A stretch of DNA of 64,000 nt from Thalassotalea agarivorans (GTDB lineage: Bacteria > Pseudomonadota > Gammaproteobacteria > Enterobacterales > Alteromonadaceae). Below the pieces are notes generated by a model. The model made no database searches. It saw nothing but the letters and a program-made list of their open reading frames with translations, and was not told the origin of the DNA. The stretch lies in the NCBI RefSeq assembly GCF_030295955.1, contig NZ_AP027363.1, positions 3,263,046-3,327,045 of the forward strand. Direction: 5' to 3'. This document shows, piece by piece, positions 27,490 to 35,867 of this stretch. The position numbers and the translations under genes are program-made. Numbering within the stretch: position 1 is the stretch's first letter; each line of letters starts with the position of its first letter.

Positions 27490-28957
27490 AGCTATCCATG
27501 ATCTCGTGTAATTTGTTTATGTCTAAATGGGCCTTTGTTGACGTTGCCAACCTATCGATTTGTTGCTCGCGCACTTCATCTAAATTAATTGCTCGAACAC
27601 CTTGGTTGTCGCCTAACACCCATTGTAAAACTGCTTCGCTACTTTCTGCCTGATCGAATAGACCATGCCAGTATGTGCCTGCTATTTGATTATCTGCGCT
27701 GAAAAAACCTTCATTAATGGACGCCCCATTATCGTTGTAACGAATAAACGGTGTATTAAAGGCTTCGCCCTTAGAAATACCACAATGAATTTCATAACCT
27801 GTGACACTGCTCTTGTTTTCGAACCCTTCGATCACACCGCTGCGCTTTTCTAATTGCTTACTTTGCGTCAACTCGGTTTTAAAAGGCGCTAATCCTAGGG
27901 TGTTGATAGCATTGATATGTGATTCAACTGCATGAGGGTCTGTAATTTGCTCACCTAGCATTTGCAATCCGCCACAAATACCAAGCACTTTACCGCCGTA
28001 GCGCAAATGCTGTTTTATTTGTAAGTGCCACTGCTGTTCGGTTAAAAACGCGTAGTCACTGATCACATTCTTACTGCCTGGCACTATGATCAAATCACAG
28101 GCGGGAATATCGGTTTGATATTGCACATAGGTTAAATCGACCGACGGATTCAGTCTTAGCGCGTCAAAATCTGTATGATTACTAATGTGCGGCAGCAGTA
28201 GCACAGCAACAGATATTTTCTTTTCGGTCACAATATTTTCAATGTTAACCGCGTCTTCTGCGTCCAACGCCAAATTGTGCAAGTAGGGCAAAACACCCAA
28301 CACGGGTTTACCTGTTTTTTGTTCCAACCAGTCAAGCCCAGATTGCAATAAGGTTATATCACCTCTAAAGCGATTGATCACAAAGCCAGCAACGCGTTGC
28401 TGTTCGCTTTCAGATAATAGTGCCAAAGTACCCACTAAGTGCGCAAATACTCCGCCTTTATCGATGTCGGCAATGATAATAACGGGACAATCTACTTCTT
28501 CAGCAAACCCCATATTAGCGATGTCGCCCTCTCGCAGATTGATTTCAGCTGGTGAACCCGCGCCTTCTACAAAGCAGTAATCATAGCGTTGGGCTAGCGT
28601 CTCAAAAGAATCAAGTACATGTTCCATCGCTACTTTTTTGTAGTCTTGATAACTCGCGGCTTCCATGTTCGATAGCGCCTTACCTTGCACGATAACCTGA
28701 GCACCGGTGTCAGAGTTCGGTTTTAGCAATATTGGATTAAAGTGTACGCTAGTACTTACTCTTGCTGCACTAGCTTGCAATGCCTGTGCTCTACCAATTT
28801 CTCCGCCATCGTCCGTTACTGCACTATTCAACGCCATATTCTGTGGCTTAAATGGGGCAACTTTGTAGTTAAGATCGGCGAAAATACGACAAAGTGCAGC
28901 AACTAACGTACTTTTGCCTGCGTCTGACGTTGTCCCTTGAACCATTAACGTTTTCAT
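27458..28957 (-). CDS. cobQ: Cobyric acid synthase (glutamine-hydrolysing)
   Basis: CobQ (CbiP) amidates four carboxyl groups of adenosylcobyrinic a,c-diamide to give cobyric acid. The 499-residue protein has a DTBS-like P-loop domain ([10 protein letters not shown], residues 8-17; [19 protein letters not shown]) and a C-terminal class-I glutaminase domain with [10 protein letters not shown] (Cys near 328) and the late TYWHGLFD His. It overlaps btuC by 4 bases. Its presence without earlier corrin-ring genes suggests salvage of partly built corrinoids, or that other genes lie elsewhere. Confidence 0.97.
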   Translation of the reverse strand: MKTLMVQGTTSDAGKSTLVAALCRIFADLNYKVAPFKPQNMALNSAVTDDGGEIGRAQALQASAARVSTSVHFNPILLKPNSDTGAQVIVQGKALSNMEAASYQDYKKVAMEHVLDSFETLAQRYDYCFVEGAGSPAEINLREGDIANMGFAEEVDCPVIIIADIDKGGVFAHLVGTLALLSESEQQRVAGFVINRFRGDITLLQSGLDWLEQKTGKPVLGVLPYLHNLALDAEDAVNIENIVTEKKISVAVLLLPHISNHTDFDALRLNPSVDLTYVQYQTDIPACDLIIVPGSKNVISDYAFLTEQQWHLQIKQHLRYGGKVLGICGGLQMLGEQITDPHAVESHINAINTLGLAPFKTELTQSKQLEKRSGVIEGFENKSSVTGYEIHCGISKGEAFNTPFIRYNDNGASINEGFFSADNQIAGTYWHGLFDQAESSEAVLQWVLGDNQGVRAINLDEVREQQIDRLATSTKAHLDINKLHEIMDSYDRKKKHRAT

Positions 28958-29955
28958 CGTTGTTTGGCCCGTAGAATCATTAAGAAGAAAATACTACCTA
29001 ACGCTGAGGTGATAACCCCGATAGGCAATTCTTGAGTTGGAATGATACTGCGCGCAAGGATATCAACCCATAACATAAAAATGCCACCAACCAGCGGTAC
29101 AGCAAGTAACCCTGTTGTTGCCAAAACAGACATAAAATAACGCACAATGTGTGGAATCATTAAACCGACAAAACCAATACCGCCACAATAGGCCACAATA
29201 ACGGCTGTTAACAGTGCACTTACAACTAGCACTAGTATTCTGAATTTTTGCGGCTGCACACCAAGCGCCAAGGCATGATCGTCACCTAGCAGCAGCGCTT
29301 GTAGATGTTTGCGATACACTAAAGTAAATCCAAGCACCACAATCAAAATAGTATTCACCCACAACGCGGCGTATAGCTCTGCTTTTGTAAAACTACCTAG
29401 CGTCCAAAACACTATGGTTGCGATTGCTTGCGGGTCGCTCCAATAAAGTAAAAGGCTGGACATTGCTGAAAACATAAATGACAAAGCAACACCAGAAAGT
29501 ACTAATAATTGAACGTGTGACGCATGCTTTTGACCTGCCACAACAACCAACAGCACTGTCGCGAAGAGCGCGCCAACAAAGGCCGCCAATGGTGAATACA
29601 TACTGAAACTTATGTTGGTTAGCACAAGCAATACAATCACACCTAATGCAGCACCTGAAGACACACCAAACAAATAAGGATCGGCTAATGGATTACGTGT
29701 GATTGATTGCAATAGCAGCCCTGCAAGTGACAAACCAGCACCTGCGCCAAAAGCAATAAGCGTTCTAGGTAATCTAAGCTCATGAATAATTTTTGCTTCT
29801 AATCCAGCATCGGCACTAAAGAGCTGCTCAAGCACAACCGCTAATGGAATATCTATGCTGCCTATAGCAATAGAGCAAAACAACGACAACAAAGTCAGGC
29901 AAACCAAGAGCAATAGTCGAGTAGAGGTGTTAACGAACATCATTACCACCTTCAT
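28954..29955 (-). CDS. btuC: Vitamin B12 ABC transporter permease
   Basis: BtuC is the inner-membrane channel of the BtuCDF importer. The 333-residue FecCD-type permease has about ten helices and the family blocks [55 protein letters not shown] and [17 protein letters not shown]. It overlaps btuD by 26 bases upstream and cobQ by 4 bases downstream, which supports a single transcript. Confidence 0.96.
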   Translation of the reverse strand: MKVVMMFVNTSTRLLLLVCLTLLSLFCSIAIGSIDIPLAVVLEQLFSADAGLEAKIIHELRLPRTLIAFGAGAGLSLAGLLLQSITRNPLADPYLFGVSSGAALGVIVLLVLTNISFSMYSPLAAFVGALFATVLLVVVAGQKHASHVQLLVLSGVALSFMFSAMSSLLLYWSDPQAIATIVFWTLGSFTKAELYAALWVNTILIVVLGFTLVYRKHLQALLLGDDHALALGVQPQKFRILVLVVSALLTAVIVAYCGGIGFVGLMIPHIVRYFMSVLATTGLLAVPLVGGIFMLWVDILARSIIPTQELPIGVITSALGSIFFLMILRAKQR

Positions 29956-30724
29956 AATCGTATCTTACATAAGGAATATTGTTTTCAAGCGAGACCTGAG
30001 CATCGACATGATAGACATCCTCAATAAATGAACTAGTAAGTACCTCAGTTGGTGTGCCAACTGCCACTTGCTTGCCTTTATTTAGCAGGACTATCTTATC
30101 GCTATAATGCGACGCTAAATTCAAGTCATGAAAAGAAGCAATCACCGTACATTTTTGCGCTTTCAGCAGCGATAATACTTGTACCTGATACTGGATATCT
30201 AGGTGAGCGGTCGGTTCATCCAATAATAAAATCTTAGGGCGTTGAACCAATGCCTTAGCAAGCAATGCCCGCTGTTGCTGGCCACCAGATAGAATAGAAA
30301 AATCGGTCAATTTTTTATCCAGCAAGCCAACCCGTTCAAGGCACTCGTCGATAAACAACTTGTCTTGCTGTGAGGCACTTTCAAACAAGGTTTTGTGTGG
30401 CAACAAACCTAAAGAAACCACGTCGAGTACTGATAAACCGAAGCATTCCGGTGCTTGCTGTGTAACTACAGCAATGGTTTTTGCGCATTGCTTTATTGAA
30501 AGACTGTTGAGAGGTTGATTAAAAACGAAGATATTGCCGCTTGACGGTAAAACCGCTCGATAAAGGCACTTTAGTAAAGATGTTTTACCCGCGCCATTAG
30601 GGCCAAGCACACCAATAAATTCGCCTTCATTTACATTGAAGTCGATATTATCCAGCACGTTAACTGTGCCTATTTGCCAGCATAACTTTGAAACCGACAA
30701 TATAGTGTGTTGCTTATCCGCCAC
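29930..30724 (-). CDS. btuD: Vitamin B12 ABC transporter ATPase
   Basis: This 264-residue ABC ATPase of the iron/B12 class powers BtuC. It has Walker A GPNGAGKTS (residues 41-49), the Q-loop VTQQAPE, the signature LSGGQQQRALLAKAL, Walker B ILLLDEPTAHLD and the switch SFHDLNLASHYS. The start is GTG with only a weak ribosome binding site. It is the first gene of the operon, behind a second cobalamin riboswitch. Confidence 0.95.
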   Translation of the reverse strand: MADKQHTILSVSKLCWQIGTVNVLDNIDFNVNEGEFIGVLGPNGAGKTSLLKCLYRAVLPSSGNIFVFNQPLNSLSIKQCAKTIAVVTQQAPECFGLSVLDVVSLGLLPHKTLFESASQQDKLFIDECLERVGLLDKKLTDFSILSGGQQQRALLAKALVQRPKILLLDEPTAHLDIQYQVQVLSLLKAQKCTVIASFHDLNLASHYSDKIVLLNKGKQVAVGTPTEVLTSSFIEDVYHVDAQVSLENNIPYVRYDYEGGNDVR

Positions 30725-30758
30725 AGCGATTCTCTATTTCGAGCGCACAATAAGCAAT

Positions 30759-30912
30759 ATGCAGCTTTCGCTGCAGTATAGCCATATCGAGTATTCCCGC
30801 TCGTTGGGTTAAACATTTAGGGTGTAACGTGCTGGTATCTGACTTATTCATCAAGAACTTACAGTTGCGGGTACAGTTATGGATTTTCACCATATTCCCA
30901 AAACACGTTAAC
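30759..30912 (-). ncRNA. Cobalamin riboswitch at head of the btuDC-cobQO-btuF operon
   Basis: On the minus strand the region reads GGGAATATGGTGAAAATCC, then CTGTACCCGCAACTGTAAG and AGTCAGATACC. These are the conserved cobalamin-riboswitch core blocks in order (about 30828-30912). The downstream hairpin GCAGCGAAAGCTGC (30759-30772) could belong to the expression platform. The switch should shut down the whole B12 uptake operon when cobalamin is abundant. Confidence 0.9.
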
Positions 30913-30920
30913 TTAATATT

Positions 30921-30932
30921 TTAGACGTCTAA
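30921..30932. promoter_or_regulatory. Perfect 12-bp palindrome upstream of the B12 operon
   Basis: TTAGACGTCTAA is a perfect palindrome, with a further ACGTCT half-site directly next to it. It lies just upstream of the riboswitch, near where the promoter should be. It could be an operator for a dimeric regulator, but no such regulator is identified. Confidence 0.3.
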
Positions 30933-30976
30933 ACGTCTGTTTTTGGATTATTCGCGTTTTCTACTGAAAAAGCAAG

Positions 30977-31567
30977 CTAATTTTCATATCCCCAAGGCGT
31001 AACAGGTAACTTAACAGGTTTAGTAAGATCAAATGCTACGCGAAAATCACGACCTTCGCGTGTTAAACGATATACGAACTTCTCAGGATAAATATACATA
31101 TGCCAAGTGTTACCAACCGACTGAGCGATTCCCGTATCGACAAACAACTGCTTTGAATATTGGTCGGCAGGAAATGACTGCGCTTGGTTAAAACCAGCAT
31201 CTACTGTATGGCCACCATACATGGTAAGCGGATCGTTACTACCATCTTTCTTGCGATGATCATGCTTGAGCATAAGACCTGCGCCCGTCTTTGTAATAAT
31301 CCAGGTACGTGAGGCATCGGCGCCAACGTGAAACGGGATTTGTAGTTCTTTATCAGTGCACTTTCTTACATGCATAACAAGCGGCTGTTTAAATGCATCG
31401 CTCGGATCATTATCAAATTCTACCGTGCCAGCAAATGCCTTGCCGCAGTGTTGTTTAATGGCATCAAAGAAGGTGTCGTGCGTATCAATAGATACCAGAG
31501 GCGCTTCTGCGGCTGACGAAGTGAATGAAATCATCAATCCACAAAACAAAAACAAGCGTTTTTTCAT
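30977..31567 (-). CDS. Secreted protein, unknown function
   Basis: This 196-residue protein has a clear signal peptide (MKKRLFLFCGLMISFTSSAA) and a soluble beta-rich body with two conserved-looking Cys residues (QHCGKAFAG and VRKCTDKE). The C-terminal half contains TRTEGRD-like charged turns (YRLTREGRDFRVAFDL). I do not recognise a family. Its placement between the B12 operon and a small-RNA locus gives no functional clue. Confidence 0.8.
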   Translation of the reverse strand: MKKRLFLFCGLMISFTSSAAEAPLVSIDTHDTFFDAIKQHCGKAFAGTVEFDNDPSDAFKQPLVMHVRKCTDKELQIPFHVGADASRTWIITKTGAGLMLKHDHRKKDGSNDPLTMYGGHTVDAGFNQAQSFPADQYSKQLFVDTGIAQSVGNTWHMYIYPEKFVYRLTREGRDFRVAFDLTKPVKLPVTPWGYEN

Positions 31568-31836
31568 CGAATATACTCATAGTTGTGTGTTAACAGACAT
31601 AGTATAACAATCACGCGCGAATGCTAACTTTGAGCGAACTCCTACAACCAACGTAAGGTTCAATTGAGTTGACCCAAATAACATCTTGTAGATGAAAAAC
31701 TACAATAGAATGATTAACTTACTTCTCTATTCTACCTCTAATAAATTGTACATTTTCACAAAAATGTAACTAAATTACATTTTTTGGATTTAGAGTAACA
31801 AGTCTACATTTATCTATCGGTGGGTGAATTTCAGAC

Positions 31837-31932
31837 AAAAAAAAGCCGAAGATGCGAGCGCGTCTTCGGCGGTTTAGCTATGAGGAGAGCTAGAATATAC
31901 AATTATTACAACAAGCGTTCGCGTTAGGAACG
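31837..31932 (-). ncRNA. Candidate small RNA with own promoter and terminator, CUCCUC loop
   Basis: On the minus strand a near-consensus promoter TTTACA (31963-31968), an 18-base spacer and TATAAT (31939-31944) lie just upstream. About 95 bases later comes a strong terminator (stem 31845-31870, eight T). The predicted RNA starts with the hairpin CGTTC-CTAACGC-GAACG, followed by a U/A-rich single-stranded part. Next is the hairpin TAGCT-CTCCTCA-TAGCT, whose loop contains the anti-Shine-Dalgarno core CUCCUC, and then the terminator stem. This layout fits an Hfq-dependent, trans-acting sRNA that masks ribosome binding sites. I do not recognise it as a named sRNA. Confidence 0.65.
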
Positions 31933-31938
31933 AGATGA

Positions 31939-31968
31939 ATTATAGAGTATCAACTCTAAGGTTGTAAA
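31939..31968 (-). promoter_or_regulatory. Sigma70 promoter of the candidate sRNA
   Basis: TTTACA and a perfect TATAAT are separated by 18 bases. The upstream DNA (to about 32050) contains several A/T runs that resemble UP elements. This would be a strong promoter. No protein start follows it. Confidence 0.7.
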
Positions 31969-32144
31969 GCCTAAAATGTAATTTTTTTTCATATTTTGGT
32001 GTTTTTTTTCATTTTGATTACAATTCAGTCAATTTTTGGAACAAAATAACGAAAAAATACGACAATTTAGAAAAGTGCTGCGGGCTGTATGCTGCGAGCT
32101 GCGTGCAAATAGATAGCTTGTTCCTAGAAACTAAGCGCTAAGAA

Positions 32145-32534
32145 TTATGCACTCAGTGCACGATATAACTCTCCTAACGTCAAATCGTCATACCATATAC
32201 TGCCAAAATCAACACGATATTTTCTACCTAAATCATCTGCAAGCGTTTCAAACTCCATCGCGTCAGCATGCCACTTATGAGGGTATAGTGCGCGATAAAT
32301 TGTTAATAGTTTATCGTTAGGTTCAAATTGAAATTTGTCTTTTTTATCGAAGGCAAACGACTCAACAAAGAGTGTTAGAAAAGCGCGAATATCACTTGCA
32401 GAATGCTCAGGGAATTGGGCTTTCCAATTCGCCCCCATGCAGTTACGTTTTCTATATTTTTTAGGAAGAGTATCTTCTCCATAAAGTGACCACACAAGAT
32501 AAGCAAGCACTACTGAAATTATTAGTTCTATCAT
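32145..32534 (-). CDS. Membrane-anchored small protein with acyl-carrier-like C-terminus
   Basis: This 129-residue protein has one N-terminal helix (MIELIISVVLAYLVWSLYG). The soluble part ends with LADDLGRKYRVDFGSIWYDDLTLGELYRAL, split here as LADDLGRKYRVDF and IWYDDLTLGELYRAL, whose spacing recalls acyl-carrier-like folds such as DUF1493. There is no DSL phosphopantetheine site. The family assignment is tentative. It is followed by the hypothetical membrane gene on the same strand, upstream in transcription order. Confidence 0.65.
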   Translation of the reverse strand: MIELIISVVLAYLVWSLYGEDTLPKKYRKRNCMGANWKAQFPEHSASDIRAFLTLFVESFAFDKKDKFQFEPNDKLLTIYRALYPHKWHADAMEFETLADDLGRKYRVDFGSIWYDDLTLGELYRALSA

Positions 32535-32583
32535 AAGTTGCTTAGCCTTTTAGTCGCTCTACTCAGACAGTAAGTTATGTGGT

Positions 32584-32940
32584 TCATAAGTATAATTTAA
32601 ATACACTGTAATATACGGTGCAAAACAAAAATAGCGCACAGGTTATATAGTGTTTCCCTTTTCGTACCCCTAAATGCAAAAGAAAAGCCAGAACAGAAAA
32701 CAGTAAAACATTAAGGACCGCTGAAACGGCTTGTAAAGCATAGTTAGTGCCCATTGGGTCGCCTACTAATAAAATAGCGCTTGGCCACATAGCGAGTCTT
32801 GCATAGTCAACCCAAAGAGTGACCACCATATAATTTGAACATGTTTCACATGAATTAATTCCGTACCAAAAGGCTACGAAAATTAGTCCAACCGATGCAC
32901 CAAGTAGTGCACTATTTAGCTTCCCTTTAAACCTTAGCAT
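32584..32940 (-). CDS. Small multi-pass membrane protein, unknown function
   Basis: This 118-residue protein has about four hydrophobic segments (near residues 10-28, 38-60, 68-90 and 97-116) and a Cys pair (SCETCSNY). No family is recognised. It is on the same strand as the acyl-carrier-like gene 49 bases downstream and could share its transcript. Confidence 0.6.
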   Translation of the reverse strand: MLRFKGKLNSALLGASVGLIFVAFWYGINSCETCSNYMVVTLWVDYARLAMWPSAILLVGDPMGTNYALQAVSAVLNVLLFSVLAFLLHLGVRKGKHYITCALFLFCTVYYSVFKLYL

Positions 32941-33039
32941 CTATAACTCCATTACTAATGTCTCTCATTTTTGCAATGCCGACATCTTAATGGCTGCTTC
33001 CTTCTGTAATCTACTGGTAAATAGTTGAAAGTCAAACGA

Positions 33040-33146
33040 GATCCCGCAGCAAGGTGCGGGATGACGCATGTAAATATCGAATTGTATGCTCTTAGAGAAA
33101 ACTTAGATCCCTCGTCCTCAGCAGTTTCACTGCATGTCCCTCGTAC
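33040..33146. repeat. Dispersed intergenic repeat, copy B
   Basis: GATCCCGCAGCAAGGTGCGGGATGACG forms a short palindrome with the CCCG/CGGGATGAC core seen at other sites: the arms are CCCGC and GCGGG. A second part, GATCCCTCGTCCTCAGC with the tail TGCATGTCCCTCG, resembles the end of copy A. Confidence 0.6.
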
Positions 33147-33151
33147 CTATT

Positions 33152-33643
33152 TTATTCATAGTCGGATGCGTAAGTATCCTCGTAAGAGTGTGAGTAGAAC
33201 TCGAATAAGTTGCCAAATGGATCTTCTAAGTAAACCATTTGGGCTTGTTTTAATTCATCTTCAGGGTGGTAACGATGAATGTCCATGCGTACTTTGCCAC
33301 CAAATTCCTCAACACGCTTAATAGCAGTTTCAAACTGCTCTTTTGGTAACTGTAAACAGAAGTGAAAGATACCAAGACGCGAAAAATCGACATTGTGACG
33401 CTCTTCACGATCAACCATTTCAAAAAGCTCTACGCCAATACCATCGGTAGTCACTAGATGAGCAATATTAAAACCTTTGAACCCTTCACCAAATACAGCA
33501 ATACACATACGTCCAATTGCTGATTCGCGCTCTTCTATTACCTTTGTGTTATTCATCACAACGCGAAGGCCTAGCGCTTTAGTATAGAACTCTACGGCTT
33601 TGTCCATATCACCAACCATGATACCTACGTGATTCATCTTCAT
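33152..33643 (-). CDS. VOC-family (glyoxalase/dioxygenase-fold) protein
   Basis: This 163-residue vicinal-oxygen-chelate protein begins MNHVGIMVGDMDKAVEFYTKALGL, split as MNHVGIMVGDMD and AVEFYTKALGL. His5, GVELFEMVD (Glu), GIFHFCLQLP (His) and the final NLFEFYSH (Glu) fit the two paired metal ligands of the fold. Likely reactions are isomerisation or dioxygenation of a small molecule, but the substrate is unknown. It is divergent from a LysR gene, which may control it. Confidence 0.9.
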   Translation of the reverse strand: MKMNHVGIMVGDMDKAVEFYTKALGLRVVMNNTKVIEERESAIGRMCIAVFGEGFKGFNIAHLVTTDGIGVELFEMVDREERHNVDFSRLGIFHFCLQLPKEQFETAIKRVEEFGGKVRMDIHRYHPEDELKQAQMVYLEDPFGNLFEFYSHSYEDTYASDYE

Positions 33644-33761
33644 AATGTGCTCCTAAAAGTTTGTTAAACATGAACTCTGTTTGATGGGAGAATTGTAGGT
33701 GGATTAGTTGATTTATAAAAATTATCAAATATTATTATTTTTATAATTTAAATTTATCATA

Positions 33762-34655
33762 TTGCCTATGTTAAATCCTGTTTGGCTAGAAACCTTTATT
33801 ACCCTTGTTGATACGGGACATTTCACGCAAACAGCCGAAAAGCTGTTTATGACGCAACCAGGTGTTAGCCAGCACGTGCAAAAACTTGAAGCTGCTTGCG
33901 GGCATACGTTGATTAAAAGGGATAAGAAATCTTTCACTATCACCGAACAAGGCCAACTAGTTTATCAATACACAAAAGGTCTTTTAAGAGATGAAAAGGT
34001 TCTCTTTGAGCAATTAAACTTTGACGATCCCGTGTCAGGTAAATGCAGCATGGCATGTTCAGGTTCCGTCGCATTGATGCTTTTCCCAAGGCTACTGAAA
34101 CTTCAAAACCTTTACCCAAACATTCACATCAACTTAAAAGCTGCGCCAAATCACCAAATTTTAAGTGATATAAAAAGTGGAAATGTTGACCAAGGTATCG
34201 TGACTGATAAGCCCAATGAAAGTTTTTTTGATTTTGAAGAATTAGGGCAAGATGAACTTTGTTTGATATTCCCCGTGGATACAGATGTTAGTAAAAGCTG
34301 GAAACAATTACTTTTAGAGTTAGGCCTGATTTCTCATCCAGATGCTGAGCATTATTTATCCTTGTATTTAAAAAAGTGTGAAGAACAAGAGTTGAAGCTA
34401 CTTAATATCAATGAAATTCCTATTGTTGGGTCAATCAATCAAATTAGCCAAATCTTAGAGCCTTTGACACAAGGTATTGGTTTTACAGTACTGCCTAAAA
34501 GTGCAGTTGATAGCTTCCATAGTCCCGGGAGATTGAAGGTTATGCAGCCTAAACTTCCGGTAAAAGAAACATTGTTTTTAGTCCGCAAAAAAAATAGAAC
34601 GTTACCCGCTCGCTATGATGCTTTTAATTCAATTATTCGCCAAGCATGGGCTTAG
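33762..34655 (+). CDS. LysR-family transcriptional regulator (divergent from VOC gene)
   Basis: This 297-residue regulator has an N-terminal winged helix (residues 4-63, with GHFTQTAEKLFMTQPGVSQHV) and a C-terminal LysR substrate domain. The start codon at 33768 (Met3 of the listed frame) is also possible. The very A/T-rich gap shared with the divergent VOC gene is the natural operator location. LysR proteins often control a divergent neighbour in response to a small ligand. Confidence 0.93.
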   Translation: MPMLNPVWLETFITLVDTGHFTQTAEKLFMTQPGVSQHVQKLEAACGHTLIKRDKKSFTITEQGQLVYQYTKGLLRDEKVLFEQLNFDDPVSGKCSMACSGSVALMLFPRLLKLQNLYPNIHINLKAAPNHQILSDIKSGNVDQGIVTDKPNESFFDFEELGQDELCLIFPVDTDVSKSWKQLLLELGLISHPDAEHYLSLYLKKCEEQELKLLNINEIPIVGSINQISQILEPLTQGIGFTVLPKSAVDSFHSPGRLKVMQPKLPVKETLFLVRKKNRTLPARYDAFNSIIRQAWA

Positions 34656-34696
34656 GTATTTCATTATTTAATGAAACGTCCTTTGTTAAATATAAG

Positions 34697-34721
34697 TTCC
34701 CGTATCAAGGTTTGGGATGAC
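34697..34721. repeat. Dispersed intergenic repeat, copy C (short)
   Basis: TTCCCGTATCAAGGTTTGGGATGAC carries the shared core in 25 bases, split here as TTCCCGTATCAAGG and TTTGGGATGAC. It follows the LysR gene that ends at 34655. Confidence 0.5.
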
Positions 34722-34830
34722 TAATATTAACCAACTACTTTGTGTTAATAGCGGACTTTAATACTGCAAAGCACAGCAATAAATTGAAGCATAAAGGCGG
34801 ACTATTGAGTGGCACAATACTTCGACTAGA

Positions 34831-35757
34831 TTATTGAAAACAATAACTAATCTCTTTGGCCAACCAGCTTAACGCTGGCTCTTGTGCCCTGCTACGTAGG
34901 CTAAACAATGACATAGGTAGCTTACTCATTTGCAGCTCAGGAGGGCTTTGCAAAAGAGCAATACCTTGCCAATCTGCGGCCTGCTTTAACGTTGCAGCAG
35001 TAGAAGCCAAAGAGAAAATACAATTGCTGTCCTTAGTGATTTGCAGCAATGTTTGCATATCGTGGCCATCGTAACGAATCTCTCTTTGCAGGCCTAAACG
35101 ACTTAAGTGGTAATCAATAAGACCTTGGTCATCTGTATGCAATCCGGGGATAAAATAGCGAAGATGAGGATAGCTTAAAAATCGCTTAAGCGTCATCTTT
35201 TGCTGCGTCAATGGGTGACCTTTACGAACTAAGCACAATGTTGTGGCATCAGGCAGCGGTGTCGAGGATAACGACTTACTATCAAAGTCTGCGCTATGCA
35301 CCACCAGATCAGCAGTAGAAGTTGTTAATAGCTTGGTCGGGTTTTCTACAGCCTCAATGCTACGCAGCTTTACGCCCGGAGCAGACTCTGCCAAACGCCC
35401 TATTAAACCGGGTAACCAAAGGCTACTTAGCAGTGAAGGGCAAGCGATAACAAACTGAGCATTAAGCTGTGCCGGGTCAAAACTAACTGGATCTAATACT
35501 CTATCAATGCCTGTTAACAAAGGTTGTAACTGCATGTAGAGATCAGTTGCCCGCTGTGTAGGAATTAGGCCGTGTGACTGCCGCACAAATAGCTGCTCAT
35601 CAAACAACTCCCTCAAACGCTGCAGGGTTCTGCTCATAGCCGATTGGCTTACAAACGCTTTATTCGCAGCCCCTGAAACACTGCCTTCCTCCATAAGCAT
35701 TTGGAAAGCGACTAACAAATTAAGATCGGCCCTTGCCAGCTGTCTGTAGTTGTACAT
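34831..35757 (-). CDS. LysR-family regulator divergent from the DUF1254 pair
   Basis: I chose the ATG at 35755-35757 because AAGGTGGGA lies five bases upstream; an ATG six codons earlier has no ribosome binding site. The 308-residue protein starts MYNYRQLARADLNLLVAFQ. It has the LysR helix-turn-helix SGAANKAFVSQSAMSRTLQR and a C-terminal sensor domain resembling the NodD/LeuO-like subgroup. It is divergent from two DUF1254-type genes, which it probably regulates. Confidence 0.93.
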   Translation of the reverse strand: MYNYRQLARADLNLLVAFQMLMEEGSVSGAANKAFVSQSAMSRTLQRLRELFDEQLFVRQSHGLIPTQRATDLYMQLQPLLTGIDRVLDPVSFDPAQLNAQFVIACPSLLSSLWLPGLIGRLAESAPGVKLRSIEAVENPTKLLTTSTADLVVHSADFDSKSLSSTPLPDATTLCLVRKGHPLTQQKMTLKRFLSYPHLRYFIPGLHTDDQGLIDYHLSRLGLQREIRYDGHDMQTLLQITKDSNCIFSLASTAATLKQAADWQGIALLQSPPELQMSKLPMSLFSLRSRAQEPALSWLAKEISYCFQ

Positions 35758-35867
35758 GATTCCCACCTTATGCATATCACAAATGATTAAGAGTCGTTTG
35801 AAGGATATCAGGTTTCTAGCTAATCTACACCCATTGAATGCTTATACTCTGAAACGAGGAGAAACCT

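Larger units (their letters stand above)
31568..32144. other. 577-base intergenic region with candidate sRNA
   Basis: The left part holds the upstream region of the secreted-protein gene, including an AT-rich inverted repeat (AAAAATGTAA/TTACATTTTT at 31760-31784). The middle holds the candidate sRNA. The right part (31970-32050) is very A/T-rich and looks like UP-element DNA for the sRNA promoter. No protein gene is visible. Confidence 0.6.

Noticed and set aside
31760-31784. AT-rich inverted repeat AAAAATGTAA/TTACATTTTT as a terminator
   Set aside because: The stem has almost no G-C pairs, and no gene ends nearby on the plus strand. It may be an operator but nothing supports it.
33725-33943. 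72-codon minus frame over the LysR start
   Set aside because: It is a shadow of the LysR gene in the opposite frame.
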